DNA from: Gliomastix tumulicola | Taxonomy: Eukaryota; Ascomycota; Sordariomycetes; Hypocreales; Bionectriaceae | DNA length: 64,000 nucleotides | Assembly: GCA_001599755.1 (NCBI GenBank) | Contig: BCHX01000010.1 | Span: 161,067 to 225,066, forward strand | Direction: 5' to 3' | Shown: positions 1-11,213 of the stretch, piece by piece | Numbering within the stretch: position 1 is the first letter of the stretch | Layout of the letters: each line of letters begins with the position of its first letter | The notes under the pieces: model-generated | Seen by the model: the letters and a program-made list of their open reading frames with translations, nothing else | Databases searched by the model: none | What the model was told of the DNA's origin: nothing | Made by a program: the position numbers and the translations under genes

Positions 1-420
1 GCGGCGTGCCTCATGTTAGTATGTCGATGCCCGAACAATCCCAGAGCCAGAGACAAGGAGACAAGAGATGAACGCACATATCCGTTTGTGTTATCACGCC
101 TACCCCAAGACCGTCCCTCTCCAGTTCAGAGGCAATGCTCTTGAGTTCTTCGGGTACAGGCATAATGCCCCCAAACGATTCTGATTCGACGAGGCGATCA
201 AGGTGCATCATGGCGAGACTTTTCGTAGGACTTGACCTCCCAGCCCGCGATCGCTTCTCGGCGCCGTTTCCGTTGATTGCCGTCTCCAGGGATTTCGGGG
301 GCAATCGAGTTTGGGATGCGCTGTAGCCAGCCGAGGATGGCGCTATTCCAGGCGATTGTTTCCGAGTCCAGGCTGCCGTCGGTAACCTGATTTCGCGTAT
401 GGCGCATCGTCGCCTGCTCT
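1..420 (-). pseudogene. Remnant of PD-(D/E)XK nuclease-like gene (N-terminal part)
   Basis: Read on the minus strand, this stretch carries the N-terminal signature of the PD-(D/E)XK family found intact at 5880-7283 and 12690-14150. One frame has a WLQ-IPNS segment followed by a KRRR basic patch. A second frame has GRSSPTKSLA followed by a conserved PVPEELKSIASELERDG-VGVITQ segment, matching the SGRSSPTKSLA and GIGIITQ segments of the intact paralogue. The two pieces are in different frames, so at least one indel separates them. The nuclease half would lie to the left of the window and cannot be seen. I infer a decayed paralogue; an intron is a less likely explanation for the frame change. Confidence 0.6.
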
Positions 421-1253
421 TATTTAGAGCCTCTCTGGTGGCGTTGTCGTGGAAGACCGCGATGTGAATGGCGATGATTGCAAAGGATGGGATGATGATG
501 ACACTGGTAATGGTCAACGGACGATGGTGTTATTTCCATGTTTCTACGGTAACACTCTAGCATTGCTTTGGTTTGACCCGAAGTTCTGCCGTGCCAATCC
601 AGAAATCATGTTGGGTCCCATTTCTCTCCACCTTGCGCTTCTTAGCTACCCTGCAGCAATTCATGCATCTCCTCCAAATCCACTAACCCTCCACTCTCTC
701 CTGAATTTTTTTTCTCCCTTTCGGCGCTGTTAGCGCTAGATCGCGGGGCCGGCTTCCCGGCAGGGCATCTGCACCTAGGAGGCTGCTGGAGCGGTATTGC
801 TATAACAGCCACGCAACTAGCATGGCAAACGCGAGAGTTCGCCAGTTGTGCTGCCATGAGAAGCCTCGCAGTACTAAGGCAGGCCTAGAAGTGCTTGACA
901 AAGCTGTCTTCCAGAACAGCATCGCTACTTCGTGTAGCCTCTCTGTGCCTTGGGTTTTTCCCTACCGGCTAGCTGGCCTGGTCCAGGCCAGGCAGCTAGA
1001 AATAGGTTTTCTCCTTGGTCGGTATCGGCGCCTGTCCTCTAACGCCTCGCCCCCCCGGGCCCCTGGAGGACGGCTTGAGCAGAAAGCCGTACTGCTACTC
1101 TGCCAGTTGGAGAAATCTCGCAGAGGATGGGGCGTTGAGATTACGCGTTGACGTAAGCCGGCGGCGGCGGCTACCTCACTTGACCTTCTGGCTTATGCCT
1201 TTATATTTGACAGAGGCCTGGAGGGAGAGGGATAGAAGGACTAGCTGGTCTAG
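421..1253. other. Intergenic, no gene recognised
   Basis: Short overlapping reading frames on both strands have no recognisable motif. A pyrimidine-rich tract sits near 700-725. I see no RNA gene or transposon end. Confidence 0.5.
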
Positions 1254-2606
1254 CTACTTCTGACCACCACCAGACAGTGAATGTGGCCGGATGCCCAAGA
1301 CCGCAAGGAAGCCGACAACGATACTGTCATAGATGTCGCCATAAAGCTTGTGGTCGAGGAGTGAAACCATGAATATAAGGCACCTGTTGTCGAGTCGCCT
1401 TTGGAGATCTTCAGCCTGATCCATACTAAGCCCGTCGGAAGTGCTCTCTACCAGCTCTGACGCTGTGCGGATCACATCCACCATCGCTACCATCTGCTCG
1501 TTGGTAAGACGGTAATGCAGTCTTGGCTCCCCTTGCTGCCAGGCAAGGCGGAACACATAGCACACCAATTGCTGAAGAACCCTCCCATACTTCCTGTATG
1601 TTTCTTCCCTCATGTTGTGGATAAGGGGCCTCGACGATGAGCGGCCAGCAATGAATGAGTTGAGCCGGTGCTGGTCGAAAATATTGAGCCGTCCTTCCTG
1701 AAGCGAGCGTCGAGCACGACCTAAAATTCGGTCGAGAGAGAGTAAGAGAATCGGAAGCAGTGCATCTGAGTCGCCCGAGATGCTTTCCGTGGACAGCCTC
1801 CTTGAATCAGGCACGCACAGTAACGCAGCGACCTGGCATAGCTCGTGTTTATGTGGCTCCAAGAACCGAGCCCATTCGGTCATCTGGATCCACTGCGACT
1901 GATGCCTCACGTCTGGAGAAATGAGACTTACGGGGTCTATCTGTTCCGGCCCGTTGACTGTGCTTCCCCCTTGCTGCCTCGCAAGCTCAAGGTCTATAAG
2001 ACTTCGGAGCCCGGACTCGGGATGGCGATGTCCGTCATTCGGCTGACTGCCCTGTCGGCATGATAGTTTCCTGGCTGTTTCGGGGGATCGGTGCTCATTT
2101 CTTTTGCTATCAACGATGAAATAACGACACCGAGAGTTGCGAAAGAGCGTTTGGCACGATACATGCGTCCGAATCGAACCTGCATTGGCTAATCCCTCTA
2201 TGCCACCAAGGGATCCACTGCACTTTCGTCCGGGCCGGCGGTATTTCTCGCCATGTACCTTCCTGCGGTGGGTTTCGATCGCTGTACGACCGCGGCAGAC
2301 ATAACGACTTGCATCATCCTGGCAGAGCTCGCAACTGATCCCGTCGTAGAACACCTGAAGAAATGGAATAGGGGGAGCTCCCGGTGATGGCCGGACTGAT
2401 TGGTAAATCTCCCCCGGATCCCGTAAGAGGGGCAGGGGATCAAACGACTGTATGAATGACTTGATGGCGGCCGGTGTGTAGATTCGAAGTGGATTGTGGT
2501 AAAGACGGATATGTTGGTACAGACTGGTCTGTGGAACCGTACCGCACTCTCTGCATACTACAATGTGCCACAGAGAGTCGTAGTAAAAGAGGCTGTCTAG
2601 ACCCAT
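1254..2606 (-). CDS. OrsD/DUF3505-type zinc-finger protein
   Basis: A 450-residue protein with a true ATG start. The N-terminus has two spaced finger-like motifs: CRECGTVPQTSLYQHIRLYH near residues 18-37, and a second CELC...H-R-K-VHG finger near residues 93-120. This paired arrangement, with a PP-I.FL..-.GI.C linker, is typical of the fungal OrsD (DUF3505) family. An SCQTLF motif follows, as in longer relatives. In those relatives this N-terminus often precedes a helicase-like region near telomeres; no helicase motif is visible here, so the protein may be C-terminally shortened. Molecular function is unknown for the family; nucleic-acid binding is inferred from the fingers. The 3' end lies within a gene-poor stretch, and the LINE at 2701 sits just upstream of the promoter. 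Confidence 0.7.
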   Translation of the reverse strand: MGLDSLFYYDSLWHIVVCRECGTVPQTSLYQHIRLYHNPLRIYTPAAIKSFIQSFDPLPLLRDPGEIYQSVRPSPGAPPIPFLQVFYDGISCELCQDDASRYVCRGRTAIETHRRKVHGEKYRRPGRKCSGSLGGIEGLANAGSIRTHVSCQTLFRNSRCRYFIVDSKRNEHRSPETARKLSCRQGSQPNDGHRHPESGLRSLIDLELARQQGGSTVNGPEQIDPVSLISPDVRHQSQWIQMTEWARFLEPHKHELCQVAALLCVPDSRRLSTESISGDSDALLPILLLSLDRILGRARRSLQEGRLNIFDQHRLNSFIAGRSSSRPLIHNMREETYRKYGRVLQQLVCYVFRLAWQQGEPRLHYRLTNEQMVAMVDVIRTASELVESTSDGLSMDQAEDLQRRLDNRCLIFMVSLLDHKLYGDIYDSIVVGFLAVLGIRPHSLSGGGQK

Positions 2607-3029
2607 CGTAATAAGATCAAAGGTGTTGTGCGCGGTAGTCTTGACTCAACTACAAATAAAGTCATAGAGGGTGAAGAATTGCACGACGTTGAGAGTGCGT
2701 CAGGTTCAGGTTCAGGTTCAATTCCTACTCGGTTGTAGCCGCCCTTTTCCAGCAGCCATGCCCGGAAGCGGGGTTTGGCTGGCCGCCGAGGTGCTTCGGA
2801 CGAGCGTCCGGATCACCCCACTTCGCCAGCGCCCGACGGCGCTGACCAGCTGCCTCCAAACTTCCCACTTGTCTACCTAAACCTTCATCTACGGAAGGCG
2901 ACAGCCTTCCGCAAAAGTCGGCGTTGAATGCTAATCTACATGAATTCTAGGCTCGTACGGGGCGGAGCATGCCCCCCATTTATGCGTCCTTGTACCTACA
3001 GTCTCCCCCCAGTGCTCGGCTTCGTCTAC

Positions 3030-3822
3030 TTAGTGACCGATCCTCAATGGCCCAAGGATCCTAGTTTGCTCCATGAACTTGACAACTTTGCCTGCTATAC
3101 TGCGCTCGCTCAGAAGTTGTCGAAGATTCAGTCGTCCCGGAAAATGCCCCAGTTCTTGGCGTCGGAGTGCCATGTGCTTTCGGCACTGAAGCAGAACGTG
3201 GGTGACAGTTTGTCGTCCTTCGCCGCAGTCGCAGCTTGGGTCCATGACTCCCGGCACTCCCCGCCTGAAGAGGAAGTCCTTCATTCCAATCTTTTCCGTA
3301 CGGACCTGGACGTACGTGGCGCTTTGCCTCTTGCTGAAGTACTTGTGTGGTTGCAGTACTTTCCGTGTCGGTACCGGTGTGTGCCGGAAGGTGGCCCGGC
3401 CCCTAGCTTCCTGCTGCCACTGTGTTTGCCATCTTCTTTGGGCGACTTTGCGCGACCACTGCTTCAGTGTGGACTTCAGGGAGTGCAAGATGGGGGGCTG
3501 CGGCGCTTTGGGTCCTGGTGGCCCCCTGTGCCTCCATCCCGTGGCTTCTTTCGCCGCTCGGTCGGCTGCCTCGTTGCCGTAGATCCCCTTGTGCGCCGGG
3601 ACCCATCGTATTTCTACGCTTAGACCTTGTGCCCGTAGATTTTGTAGTTGTTGCGTGATGGTTCGGAGCAGGTAGGCCCCGGAAGTGCCTCTCGGCTTGG
3701 CCGTTGATCGGATCGCTGCCTGGTTGTCCGTGTATATCAGGACTTTCGTCCGGCGATTGCCTCTGTCTCGATCTTCCTGGGCAATCTGGAGCGCCAGGAT
3801 GATGCCTTGTAGTGAGCCATCC
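3030..3822 (-). pseudogene. LINE ORF2 fragment: RNase H and C-terminal zinc motif
   Basis: This is the C-terminal part of the LINE ORF2 protein. It has the RNase H segment with IYTDNQAAI, the VPAHKG and GNEAADRAAKEA motifs, and a terminal CDCGEG...TH.L..C zinc-knuckle-like motif. The endonuclease and reverse transcriptase domains are deleted. The reading frame is open, but the protein would lack the domains needed for retrotransposition. Confidence 0.85.
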
Positions 3823-4773
3823 GATGTATTTGATCCCCGCGTTCGGGATGAATGCTTTGTTTTCCTGTAGAATGTTATCTCGCGTGCCTTCAAATTGGTC
3901 CATATCTATGGAGCTGGTGCGGATGCCATGGACAAGCACCCCGTATGTGGGGATGCGGACGCTGGCCCCGTTACCGATCCGATTCTCCCAGTCCTCAGCG
4001 AACTGCCGGAGCACCTCCATGTCGGCCGCGGTGGCTGTCTTGATGCTAAGGTCGCCGCTCTTCAGCTGGTTCGTGGACACTGTCTTGATCTTCTCAATGT
4101 GCTCGTTTCCGCTCTGCTCTATGGCACGGTCGACATGCGCTTTCAGGCTACGGGGGTTCATCGCCCGCAGGCTGGCTATGGTCATGGGGTTCCGGATGTT
4201 CACGATGACCTCACGGAGCACTTGCGTGGATGGCACCTTGCGTTGGTTCAGCGGGTTGTGTATACTAGTGGCTAGCCCGTTCCCGGCCGCTACGGATGCG
4301 TAGGTCCGTAGCGGGCTCGGTCGGTTCTGCTGTTCCGCGTTCTTGATCTCCCTCACCATCGTCATGACTGTTCTGCCAATCTCGGTCGATTCGCGGGCCG
4401 CCGTCTTTGTCTCGTTCTGTGCGTCGTTGTTCTGTCGGATGCCTTCCAGCGCCTGCTGGTTCGTGTTCGCCGCCTGTCGGAGTTCCGTCTTGATGTCGTG
4501 GAGAGCTCGCATCGCGTCGTCCGCCGCGGCCTTGGATTCGGACCTTGCCATCTGGAGGGCGTCGTGGACGGTGCCGAGGTCAGGGAGATTGTGGATCTTG
4601 GTGACGAGGGCGAGGGCGCCCATGGCCATGAACTTGACCAGGTCGGGAGGCACGGGCTGGTGTCCAGCGCACTCGATGGCCAGGAGGGCGTCTCTGAGGT
4701 ATTTGCCGAGTTTCGTGGCGTGCTCGCGGAATTCAGCTGGCCATGCGACTTCTGGGGGCCAGGAAGTCGCCAT
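3823..4773 (-). pseudogene. LINE ORF1 fragment (gag-like N-terminus)
   Basis: Starts at an ATG with MATSWPPEVAWPAEF, matching ORF1 of the complete LINE at 59759. The N-terminal helical region is intact, but the zinc-knuckle C-terminus is lost in the internal deletion. Unlike the complete copy, this one reads through the IKYIGWL segment without a frameshift, so it shows the likely ancestral frame there. Confidence 0.85.
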
Positions 4774-4908
4774 GACGGTCAAAAGACGCACTGGGCAATG
4801 CGTCCGACTTCAGGCTATTCAATTGACCCTCCAGAGAGGCGTATCGGTGCTGTGTTGTGGCTGTTGTTTCGAAAATTCGTTCTCGCTGTTGTGAAAAGTT
4901 TTTTTCAG

Positions 4909-7900
4909 GCGGTAGCTCCACAAATACCTAGAAAGCAGATCCGGACTAGCTTCAACTAGCTTCAAAACGGTGGGTGGGCGGATAAGAATATGCCAAGACA
5001 AGATCAAATCGGTTGATACTGTAGCAAGCAAGCATTGATTCCGTTGTCGTCCGGCATGGGGATTAGGAAAGGAGTGTCGTGGCCTGTCATTAGACTGGTT
5101 GCACTCTGCAATGCCGAGGCGAGCCGAGGAGCCAGTAGCAAATGGCAGTTATCAAATGTAGTTCCGGATGCTCATGGGCCCATCCCCACTCTCGGTTCTG
5201 CGCTTCGAGTGACGCGAGGAGACACGCTAGCACGCGTCCCAACACGGTAGCCAGCGGCGTGCGATGAAAAACTCGATCACGGGGGAACTCCCATGGCTTG
5301 CTATGCAATACAATTGGCGGTACTTGAAATCCCCCCTGCCACTGTGTAAGGATATACCCGGTCTTGCTTGGCTGCGATATTCCTCTTGCCAAAATAAGGA
5401 CGCACTCTGACATCTAATCTGACCCCAATCCAGAACCGATTTCAACAACACCCGGGTTACAATCCTTCCCCGAGCCCGCCACGCTTCACTTCCAACCGCC
5501 CTTTCCTGTCCTGGATTCCGCCGTGGCGCGTGCCATGGCAAGTAGCAGCTTGACGTGGTGTCGATTGGTTCCCCCCCAAATAACACCCTCGCCTTCGCCC
5601 TCGCCGCGTTTGCAATGGACACAGAGGATGTAATCTCATGACCGAGGGTTGCCATACAAATTTGGGGTATCCCTGTCGTGACGCACAGACAAGACGCATG
5701 TATGAGTACATCAATGAATTACAGCTGGTCAAGATCACGTGGGGGCCCCGGCGTCGTCCAGACAACCCCGCTATGCCACTTACGATCAGCCTGCTGAGTC
5801 ACTGACGACACCATAACAATATGCATCCACCCATCCCAATGCCCAAACATCGTCCTCGTTACACAGAGCAAACATCAGCATGGATGGCTGGGAACGCATC
5901 CAGCAGTGGATTGACGATCAATCCCAATCATTTGATTCATCTAGATCAGCGACTCTCGATACTCTTCCGCACGAACTCCCAACACCACCCTCTTCCGATC
6001 AACACATGTCTGCGTCCTCAAAGCGAAGAAGGGCAGCCGACGACGTCTTCGGTACTTCTGAGGCCGAGTACGCCACTTCTGACCAAACGCCAACAGCCTA
6101 CCGGCTCGGGCGCCCTACGCAAGTTCTGCGACCGTCCTCGGTATCGAGTGCCAATGCCAGTTCCATCAGCACCGAGCCCGCGACTCGGAGCGGACGATCC
6201 AGCCCGACGAAGAGTCTAGCATTATTGCGGCGCGACCATGTGATCGACTTGCAGTCCTTCACAGGCACTCATCCTTGCCCACCCGAGCTGGATAGCATGT
6301 CTCAGCATGTCAAGGAGGATGCGACAGGCATAGGCATCATCACGCAGCAAGACCATGACAACATCGCAGAAGCCGCCGACGAGCTGCAAGACGAACGAAA
6401 CCTATTTACCGACCTCCTACGATCACGGATTGCGATAGATTCGGGCGCCGCCGGACGGGCGAGTCTAGGCACATTGCCACCCATCGACGACCTGATCACG
6501 ATCTGGAGGGACGCAAAGTCGTGCGAGGACAGTGGTGACTCGGAGGCCGAGTGGAATTGTGCGGTGCATAGGCCTCTACTTAGCGCAGCGCTCCGGCGAG
6601 CCAGTGTCAATCGGCATGGGACGTTACGGAACCAGAGCGAGGTGGACATCGGAGTGCGGAACGTGTCAGTCCTCCCCGCCGCGCCCTGTCACTCTATGTG
6701 ACGATGTATGCTGACATACCCATCGCGAAGAACCACTGCACAGATTGCTCGACCCTACGTTCCGTTTGTCTCCGGGATGAAGCATAAGAAACGCGTGGAC
6801 TTTTGCCTGTACATGCAACCGCGCAGTAGGGCCGACGCTGATGCCATCAGTCGGGTGGCGAAGACGGCGCCCCATGCGGGAATCAACCACACAGACTACG
6901 TACCTCTGCTTGGATACCCTATCAGTCTTTCTATCGAGACGAAGCGGACGGGCGAGGACTGGAAGGAGGCCTTGCACCAGATGACCACATGGCTTGTTGC
7001 ACACCAGAAACGGCTTGACAGTCTCTCGACCCCGTTGTCGTCTCCTACCTTTCTGCCGGGCATCATCATACAGGGCCATGAGTGGTACTTTGTCGCTGCG
7101 ACGCGCGGTTGCGCGCGTGAAGAGGGAGGTTGGGAGACGGTCATTTGGAACAAGATCCACATTGGTTCGACAGACCAGCTGGGAGGCATCATTCAAATCG
7201 TCACGGTGATTCAAAGGCTAGCGCACTGGTCTGCTTTGACGCATTGGCCGTGGTTTAAGGAGGCAGCGTTAGCACTAGTGTGAGCCGAATTAGTTTGACC
7301 AACATCAGCTCAGCTCATTCATTGCTGGCCGCTCATCTCACAGCACGCGGGTCATATGGCCTGCTGAAGACATACGCCCGCCCTATAGATCAACCCCTGG
7401 ATTCTCGACGACAGCTCTCTCGACGGCTGCGGCCACGGCGGGCTGGTCGCGCCCGAGTACCACGCCTCCGCCTCGGACGCAAGGTGGCAGTACGTGCCGT
7501 CCCGCGCATCATGCACAGTGGCTTGCTATGCTTCATCAGCAGCTCAGACGATCGCGCGATGATAGCATCACACCACTAACATCGGGGCGTGATGGAGCGA
7601 CGGACGGACGACGCAAGGCTGGCTGACTCTCGCCTTTCTCAGACGGAAATGACGCAGCTTCGCAAGTCCTGGAACACGGGATAATCCCCAAGTGGCTGCT
7701 CACCTGCTTACCCATGGGCGAAAGACTGATACGACATTCCGGGCGGCAACAGACCAGAACCTGCGCCACGGGTCAATGTGTAGGTGCAAGGAATGGAGGA
7801 GTTGTTGCTCTATTGTGTAAGCTGCTTCACCAGAGTAGAATGAGTTGAAAAGCGTGCAGCATGGAGGAACGAAGAGGAAGCAGAGCAGTCGCGCCCCGCA

Positions 7901-8033
7901 TGATGAATGAATGAATTGGTGAATTGGCGAATCCACTTTTTCCGAGCTGATACGCGAAACTGGCCATTTTGGCGCGGGGCAGGTGGCCCATTTTTTCTGA
8001 CCTGATACGCGATCCGAGCTGACTCACGTGGGT
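4909..8033 (+). repeat. Segmental duplication, copy 1 (3.1 kb)
   Basis: Direct repeat of 50815-53933. Coding parts are almost identical: the 60 bases around the start codon match exactly in both copies. The leader (4909-5879) differs by several indels of tens of bases, and the trailer (7284-8033) by a few bases and a small insertion. The left boundary coincides with the 5' end of LINE A1, while copy 2 ends on the right at a LINE 3' tail. The leader and trailer hold no other gene I can recognise; the trailer has a short GAAT-type microsatellite near 7902-7925. The few differences seen are not mainly C-to-T or G-to-A, so repeat-induced point mutation is not evident. Confidence 0.95.
5880..7283 (+). 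CDS. PD-(D/E)XK nuclease-like protein, module copy 1
   Basis: Two exons, 5880-6664 and 6731-7283, give 445 residues. The intron of 66 nt has a GTCAGT donor, a TGCTGAC branch site and an AAG acceptor, and it restores the frame between the two long reading frames. The N-terminal third is low-complexity with a KRRR patch that could be a nuclear signal, then the SGRSSPTKSLA motif shared by all paralogues here. The C-terminal half carries the catalytic pattern: Asp near 285 in RVDFCLYM, then Glu 331 and Lys 333 in SIETK, followed by a Q-MTTW helix. The family is a fungal PD-(D/E)XK group (I believe Pfam PDDEXK_12); its substrate is not known. The gene looks intact. It lies inside the duplicated module. 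Confidence 0.85.
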
Positions 8034-8270
8034 ATTGGTACAGTAGAAGAGCGAAGGCAGAGGGTGGAGAAGGAAGCATGATACCATCTAGTTGGGCATC
8101 CGTCAGCGCGGACTGGTACGCGTTGGGAGGAGAAAAATCGATTGAAAAGGGGCAGGAGATAGTGGAGAAATTAGGATGTTACTTTCCGTTCAGGGCTTTC
8201 CCACGGGAACAAAAGGTAGCCCAGTACCATGCGCTCCAGGTAACGACTCTGATTGGTTGAATGACTTTGA
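8034..8270 (+). other. Unique sequence beyond the module end
   Basis: The module continues without a LINE here, running into sequence absent from copy 2. A short open frame at 8078-8260 has no recognisable motif. Confidence 0.4.
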
Positions 8271-8424
8271 GAGTACCCCCTACCCTATTGTATATCAAAT
8301 ATATCAAATGTCATTTCAAATTCGGGATTTTGCATTTGTTTAATTTGGAATGGAAATTCGGCTCATTTCATTGATATATTTGGCAATTTGTTTGTTTGCA
8401 TTTGATCTCTGAGCAGCGCTGCTA
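8271..8424. mobile_element. Solo hAT-type end with subterminal repeats
   Basis: AT-rich stretch with repeated ATCAAAT/ATTTGAT words that ends in GAGCAGCGCTG. Read outward on the minus strand it begins CAGCGCTGCTCAGAGATC, resembling the end of the hAT element at 46575 (CAGCGCTGCCGTCAGATC). Dense short subterminal repeats next to a CAG..CTG terminus are typical of hAT elements. No transposase or matching partner end is adjacent, so it is a remnant or part of a small non-autonomous element. Confidence 0.5.
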
Positions 8425-8434
8425 GGAGGTGACA

Positions 8435-8458
8435 GCCGCCGCCGCCGCCGCCGCCGCC
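8435..8458 (+). repeat. (GCC)8 microsatellite
   Basis: Eight consecutive GCC units between the hAT end and the TATA box of the following gene. Confidence 0.9.
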
Positions 8459-8569
8459 ACTTTTCTGCGCCTCCTCCCAAATTCATGAGTCACGTTATCG
8501 ATCCCGGTCTTGGGAATGGCCGACCGCGTCGTCCCGCGTAGGCGCGTCCTCGGGCAGCAGCTTCTCCTC

Positions 8570-8576
8570 TATAAAA
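8570..8576 (+). promoter_or_regulatory. TATA box of the 8653 gene
   Basis: TATAAAA lies 77 bases before the ATG at 8653. A CT- and ACA-rich leader follows, as is common in fungal promoters. Confidence 0.55.
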
Positions 8577-8652
8577 GGCTGCGCCCGCCCTCCCATTCAC
8601 TTCCATCCGACTCCGATCACACCTGTATAGCTACAATTTTACAATATCATAC

Positions 8653-10253
8653 ATGATCAACGAATCGTTACGCAGCTGTCCTCGCAATCCCTCGACTTCC
8701 CGCTCCATCGAAGACGCAATGCCTGACACGACTCCCCCATGGCCGCACGTCGACCAAAACACAGCCAGCGAGCAAGGCGAACCGGCTCTTCACAGTTTTT
8801 CGCCCAGTAACCACCTTTTCGGCGTGTCGGGTTTCATGGAGCAGGTGGCCGACCCGCACTTCGGTCGATTCGATGCGAGAAATGAGTGCTCGGAATCTGA
8901 CGATGCTGTTCCAGATTGGAAGCCCCAATATCCGGTTCCTTCGTGAGTTGAATACGTCCTCCACTTACCCTGCCTTACGGAGCTCCAAGGGAAGGCGATG
9001 TTATCAGATGATAAACGAGAAACGAGAATTTGTTATATACGCTACCTTCTATCGGCAAATCAATATCAAAGGAGACGGCCGAGCATATGCCAAGCGCTAT
9101 AAGACTCGAGCCAACTGCCCCGGACATCTCACCGTCCACGAAGCTACAAGCATCGCTGATCGCGTCCAGTCGTGGGCGACTGTCGTACGGAGTACGAACG
9201 AGCTGAGAAGGATAGCGCGTGTTGTATCATATAGTAAGAGCAAAAAAGATTTGGGGCAGTCAGGTAGGTCAGTGGCCTTTTCCACAGGACGAGGAATAGG
9301 CTACATGCAGCTCTTGCCTTAAGAAAGGCGATGGTCTCCTCCTGCTCGGCGGCTTTCCGCTCAAGGTCGACGCGATCCCCGACGAGAATGGCTTCCCAAA
9401 CGGTAAGGCTTCTAAATCACTAACCATAGCCATGGAAGGGTTGGTGGCACATACGGCTTGAGTTACGACGACTCATATGAATTCCCTCCAGAGGCCGGTC
9501 CAGCCTCGATGGATGCGGGCTTCGCGGACCTCAGCACAGCCAACGTCCCTGATCAGCAAACCGTCCATCCTACGCAGATTCAGGCCGGCAATTGGGACTA
9601 CACCGGCGTTTCAGTCCAGCCAGAGAGTCCCGGCCCTTTCCAAGAGATTATTGGGGTTTACCCAGCTCCGGTGGATGCAGGTTTCGCAGGCTTCAGCACG
9701 GCCAGCATCCTTAGTCAGCAACCCGTCCATCCTTCGATAGAGGCTGGCATTTGGGACCACACCGGCGTTTCAGTCCAGTCAGAGAATCCTGACCCTTTCC
9801 AACAGATTGGGGTTTACCCAAGAGAGCCCCTCAGCGACCCCTCTTTCACGGCTTATCATGATTTGGGTGCGATTGGACCTGCCTCTAACGAAGGTGCACC
9901 TATTTGCACATGCTGTAATACGGTCAGCCCCGAGTGCTATTGTGACGTTGAACTTTCTCAGTCTGTCCCTACGCTCCTTCTCTGAGACCCAAGTTGTATG
10001 CTAACATACCCACAGTGCCAGAATGCGTAAGCGGGCAAAATCGAATGACTTTTGGTTCGAGCGTGACGGGGACGGGTTTCAATGTAAAATATGCGGGACA
10101 GTTTGCACAAGACTGGATGTTCTCAGACGTCACCTGCGTAATACCATAAAATGCAAAACGGCATGGGAGCGTCTGGACAACGCTGCACGGTGGACGATCT
10201 TGGGCATGTCTCGTCAGAAAAGCTTAACCAGCTGGGATGAGGGATGTTGGTGA
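8653..10253 (+). CDS. Zinc-finger protein with internal repeat (exon structure partly unresolved)
   Basis: Exon 1 probably runs 8653-8942 up to a GTGAGT donor. The last two exons are better supported: a frame through 9509-9960 and 10016-10253, joined by a 55-nt intron (9961-10015) with a perfect TGCTAACA branch site and CAG acceptor. The middle exons between 8943 and 9458 cannot be resolved by eye. The protein has two copies of a 54-residue acidic, proline-rich repeat, then a cysteine-rich segment (CTCC...CYC) and a C-terminal CCHC finger, CKICGTVCTRLDVLRRHLRN followed by IKC. I infer a nuclear, possibly regulatory protein. A minus-strand helical frame at 9310-9400 is an alternative use of part of the unresolved stretch. 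Confidence 0.45.
9512..9825 (+). repeat. Coding tandem duplication, unit 162 bp
   Basis: The second unit begins at 9674, exactly 54 codons after the first at 9512. Both encode DAGFA-stretches followed by a Y/HTGVSVQ segment and end in GVYP. The second unit has lost a few codons in frame, which supports a translated repeat. Confidence 0.8.
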
Positions 10254-10779
10254 TACAGCATCGGGGTTCTACCTGCCCCCCGTTCGTGACCAATGATTTC
10301 CGCCCCCTCTACTATGTCAGGGCTATGGATCGATGAGGGTCAATATCACTCAATAGGTTGGCGAGGGTGTTATATTGGGCTTCAAACCATTGTTGACCGA
10401 CACAACCCAGTCCTAAGAGCCAGCTGAATCGATTGGAAGTGGCTAGATGCTTCGTGGTTGGGGGTAGACTGGAAGGAAACCGGGAGGAGGAATAAGTCAG
10501 GATCGAATTGCCTTGTTTTGAGCTGGCTTGTTTGCATTCTGTCTGACAGTGCGCAAGGGCTTCGGATCATATAGAAAGTATCCCTGGATACATGGAAATA
10601 ATTGAAGCTTGTTTTGTCTGTATCTCATCGCCAAGGGATGTTCACGGTAAGGTCTGCAATTGGTACCCATTCGCGGACTAGAGGGTGTACGTTTTTCGCC
10701 TTCTGACCCCTGTGAATGGATTGAATAGGCAGCGCGCCACACTCGTAGCTCGCTGGCTAACAGGATGCTCTCTAGCCGT
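10254..10779. other. Intergenic, nothing recognised
   Basis: No conserved motif on either strand. Confidence 0.4.
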
Positions 10780-11213
10780 GGTTATGCGCGAAAATCGCCT
10801 CGTCAAGGGCCTGCATCGTGATTTCCGCCGCGGTCTTCGTTTCGGACATTGCCCTCTGGAGGGCGTCGTGGGTGGTGCCAAGGTCGGGGAGGTTATGAAT
10901 CTTGGTGACGAGGCAAAGGGCGCCCATGGCTATGAATTTGACCAGGTCGGGGGCCACGGGTTAGTCTCTCGCGCTCTCGATGCACAGGAGGGCGTCCCTG
11001 AGTTATTTGCCGAGTTTCGTGGCGTGCTCGCGGAATTCGGCTGGCCATGCGACTTCTGGGGGCCACAAAGTCGCCATGACGGTCAAAAGACGCACTGGGC
11101 GATGCGTCCGACTTCGGGCTATTCAATTGACCCGCCGGAGAGGCGTATAGGTGCTGTGTTGTGGCTGTTGTTTCGAAAATTCGTTCTCGCTGTTGTGAAA
11201 AGTTTTTCAAAAA
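10780..11213 (-). mobile_element. LINE 5' fragment (copy A2)
   Basis: Minus-strand copy of the LINE 5' leader and the first part of ORF1, ending at the standard 5' terminus (TGTTGTGAAAAG at about 11197-11208). It contains the VKFIAMGAL-like and LPDLGT segments of ORF1 but stops before the middle of that gene. A 5' end without its 3' end is unusual for a LINE and points to a later deletion or rearrangement. Confidence 0.85.

Larger units (their letters stand above)
2701..4907 (-). mobile_element. Internally deleted Tad1-like LINE (copy A1)
   Basis: Minus-strand LINE with both termini present. The 3' end carries a short TTCAGG-repeat tail (plus-strand view, 2701-2720). The 5' end has the shared terminal sequence ending TGTTGTGAAAAG at about 4897. 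Compared with the complete copy at 53933-59890, everything from the middle of ORF1 to the RNase H domain of ORF2 is missing. The junction lies near 3822, where an ORF1 segment reading IKYIGWL runs directly into the LQGIILALQIAQ segment of the RNase H domain. No GT-AG signals flank the join, so splicing of the LINE RNA is not supported. The 5' end abuts the 3.1-kb duplicated module exactly. Confidence 0.9.

Noticed and set aside
2701..2720. TTCAGG tail as telomeric repeat
   Set aside because: The unit is not TTAGGG and occurs only at LINE 3' ends, so it is the LINE tail.
3815..3830. Possible splicing origin of the LINE A1 internal deletion
   Set aside because: Comparison with the complete copy shows no GT at the left edge or AG at the right edge of the missing segment.
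5457..5765. Minus-strand frames in the module leader (also at 51465-51653)
   Set aside because: They are not preserved between the two copies because of indels, so coding constraint is unlikely.
9310..9400. Minus-strand helical frame (VWEAILVGDRVDLERKAAEQ)
   Set aside because: It looks like coiled-coil coding sequence but is only about 30 residues with no extension. Too short to call; noted as an alternative in the 8653 gene.
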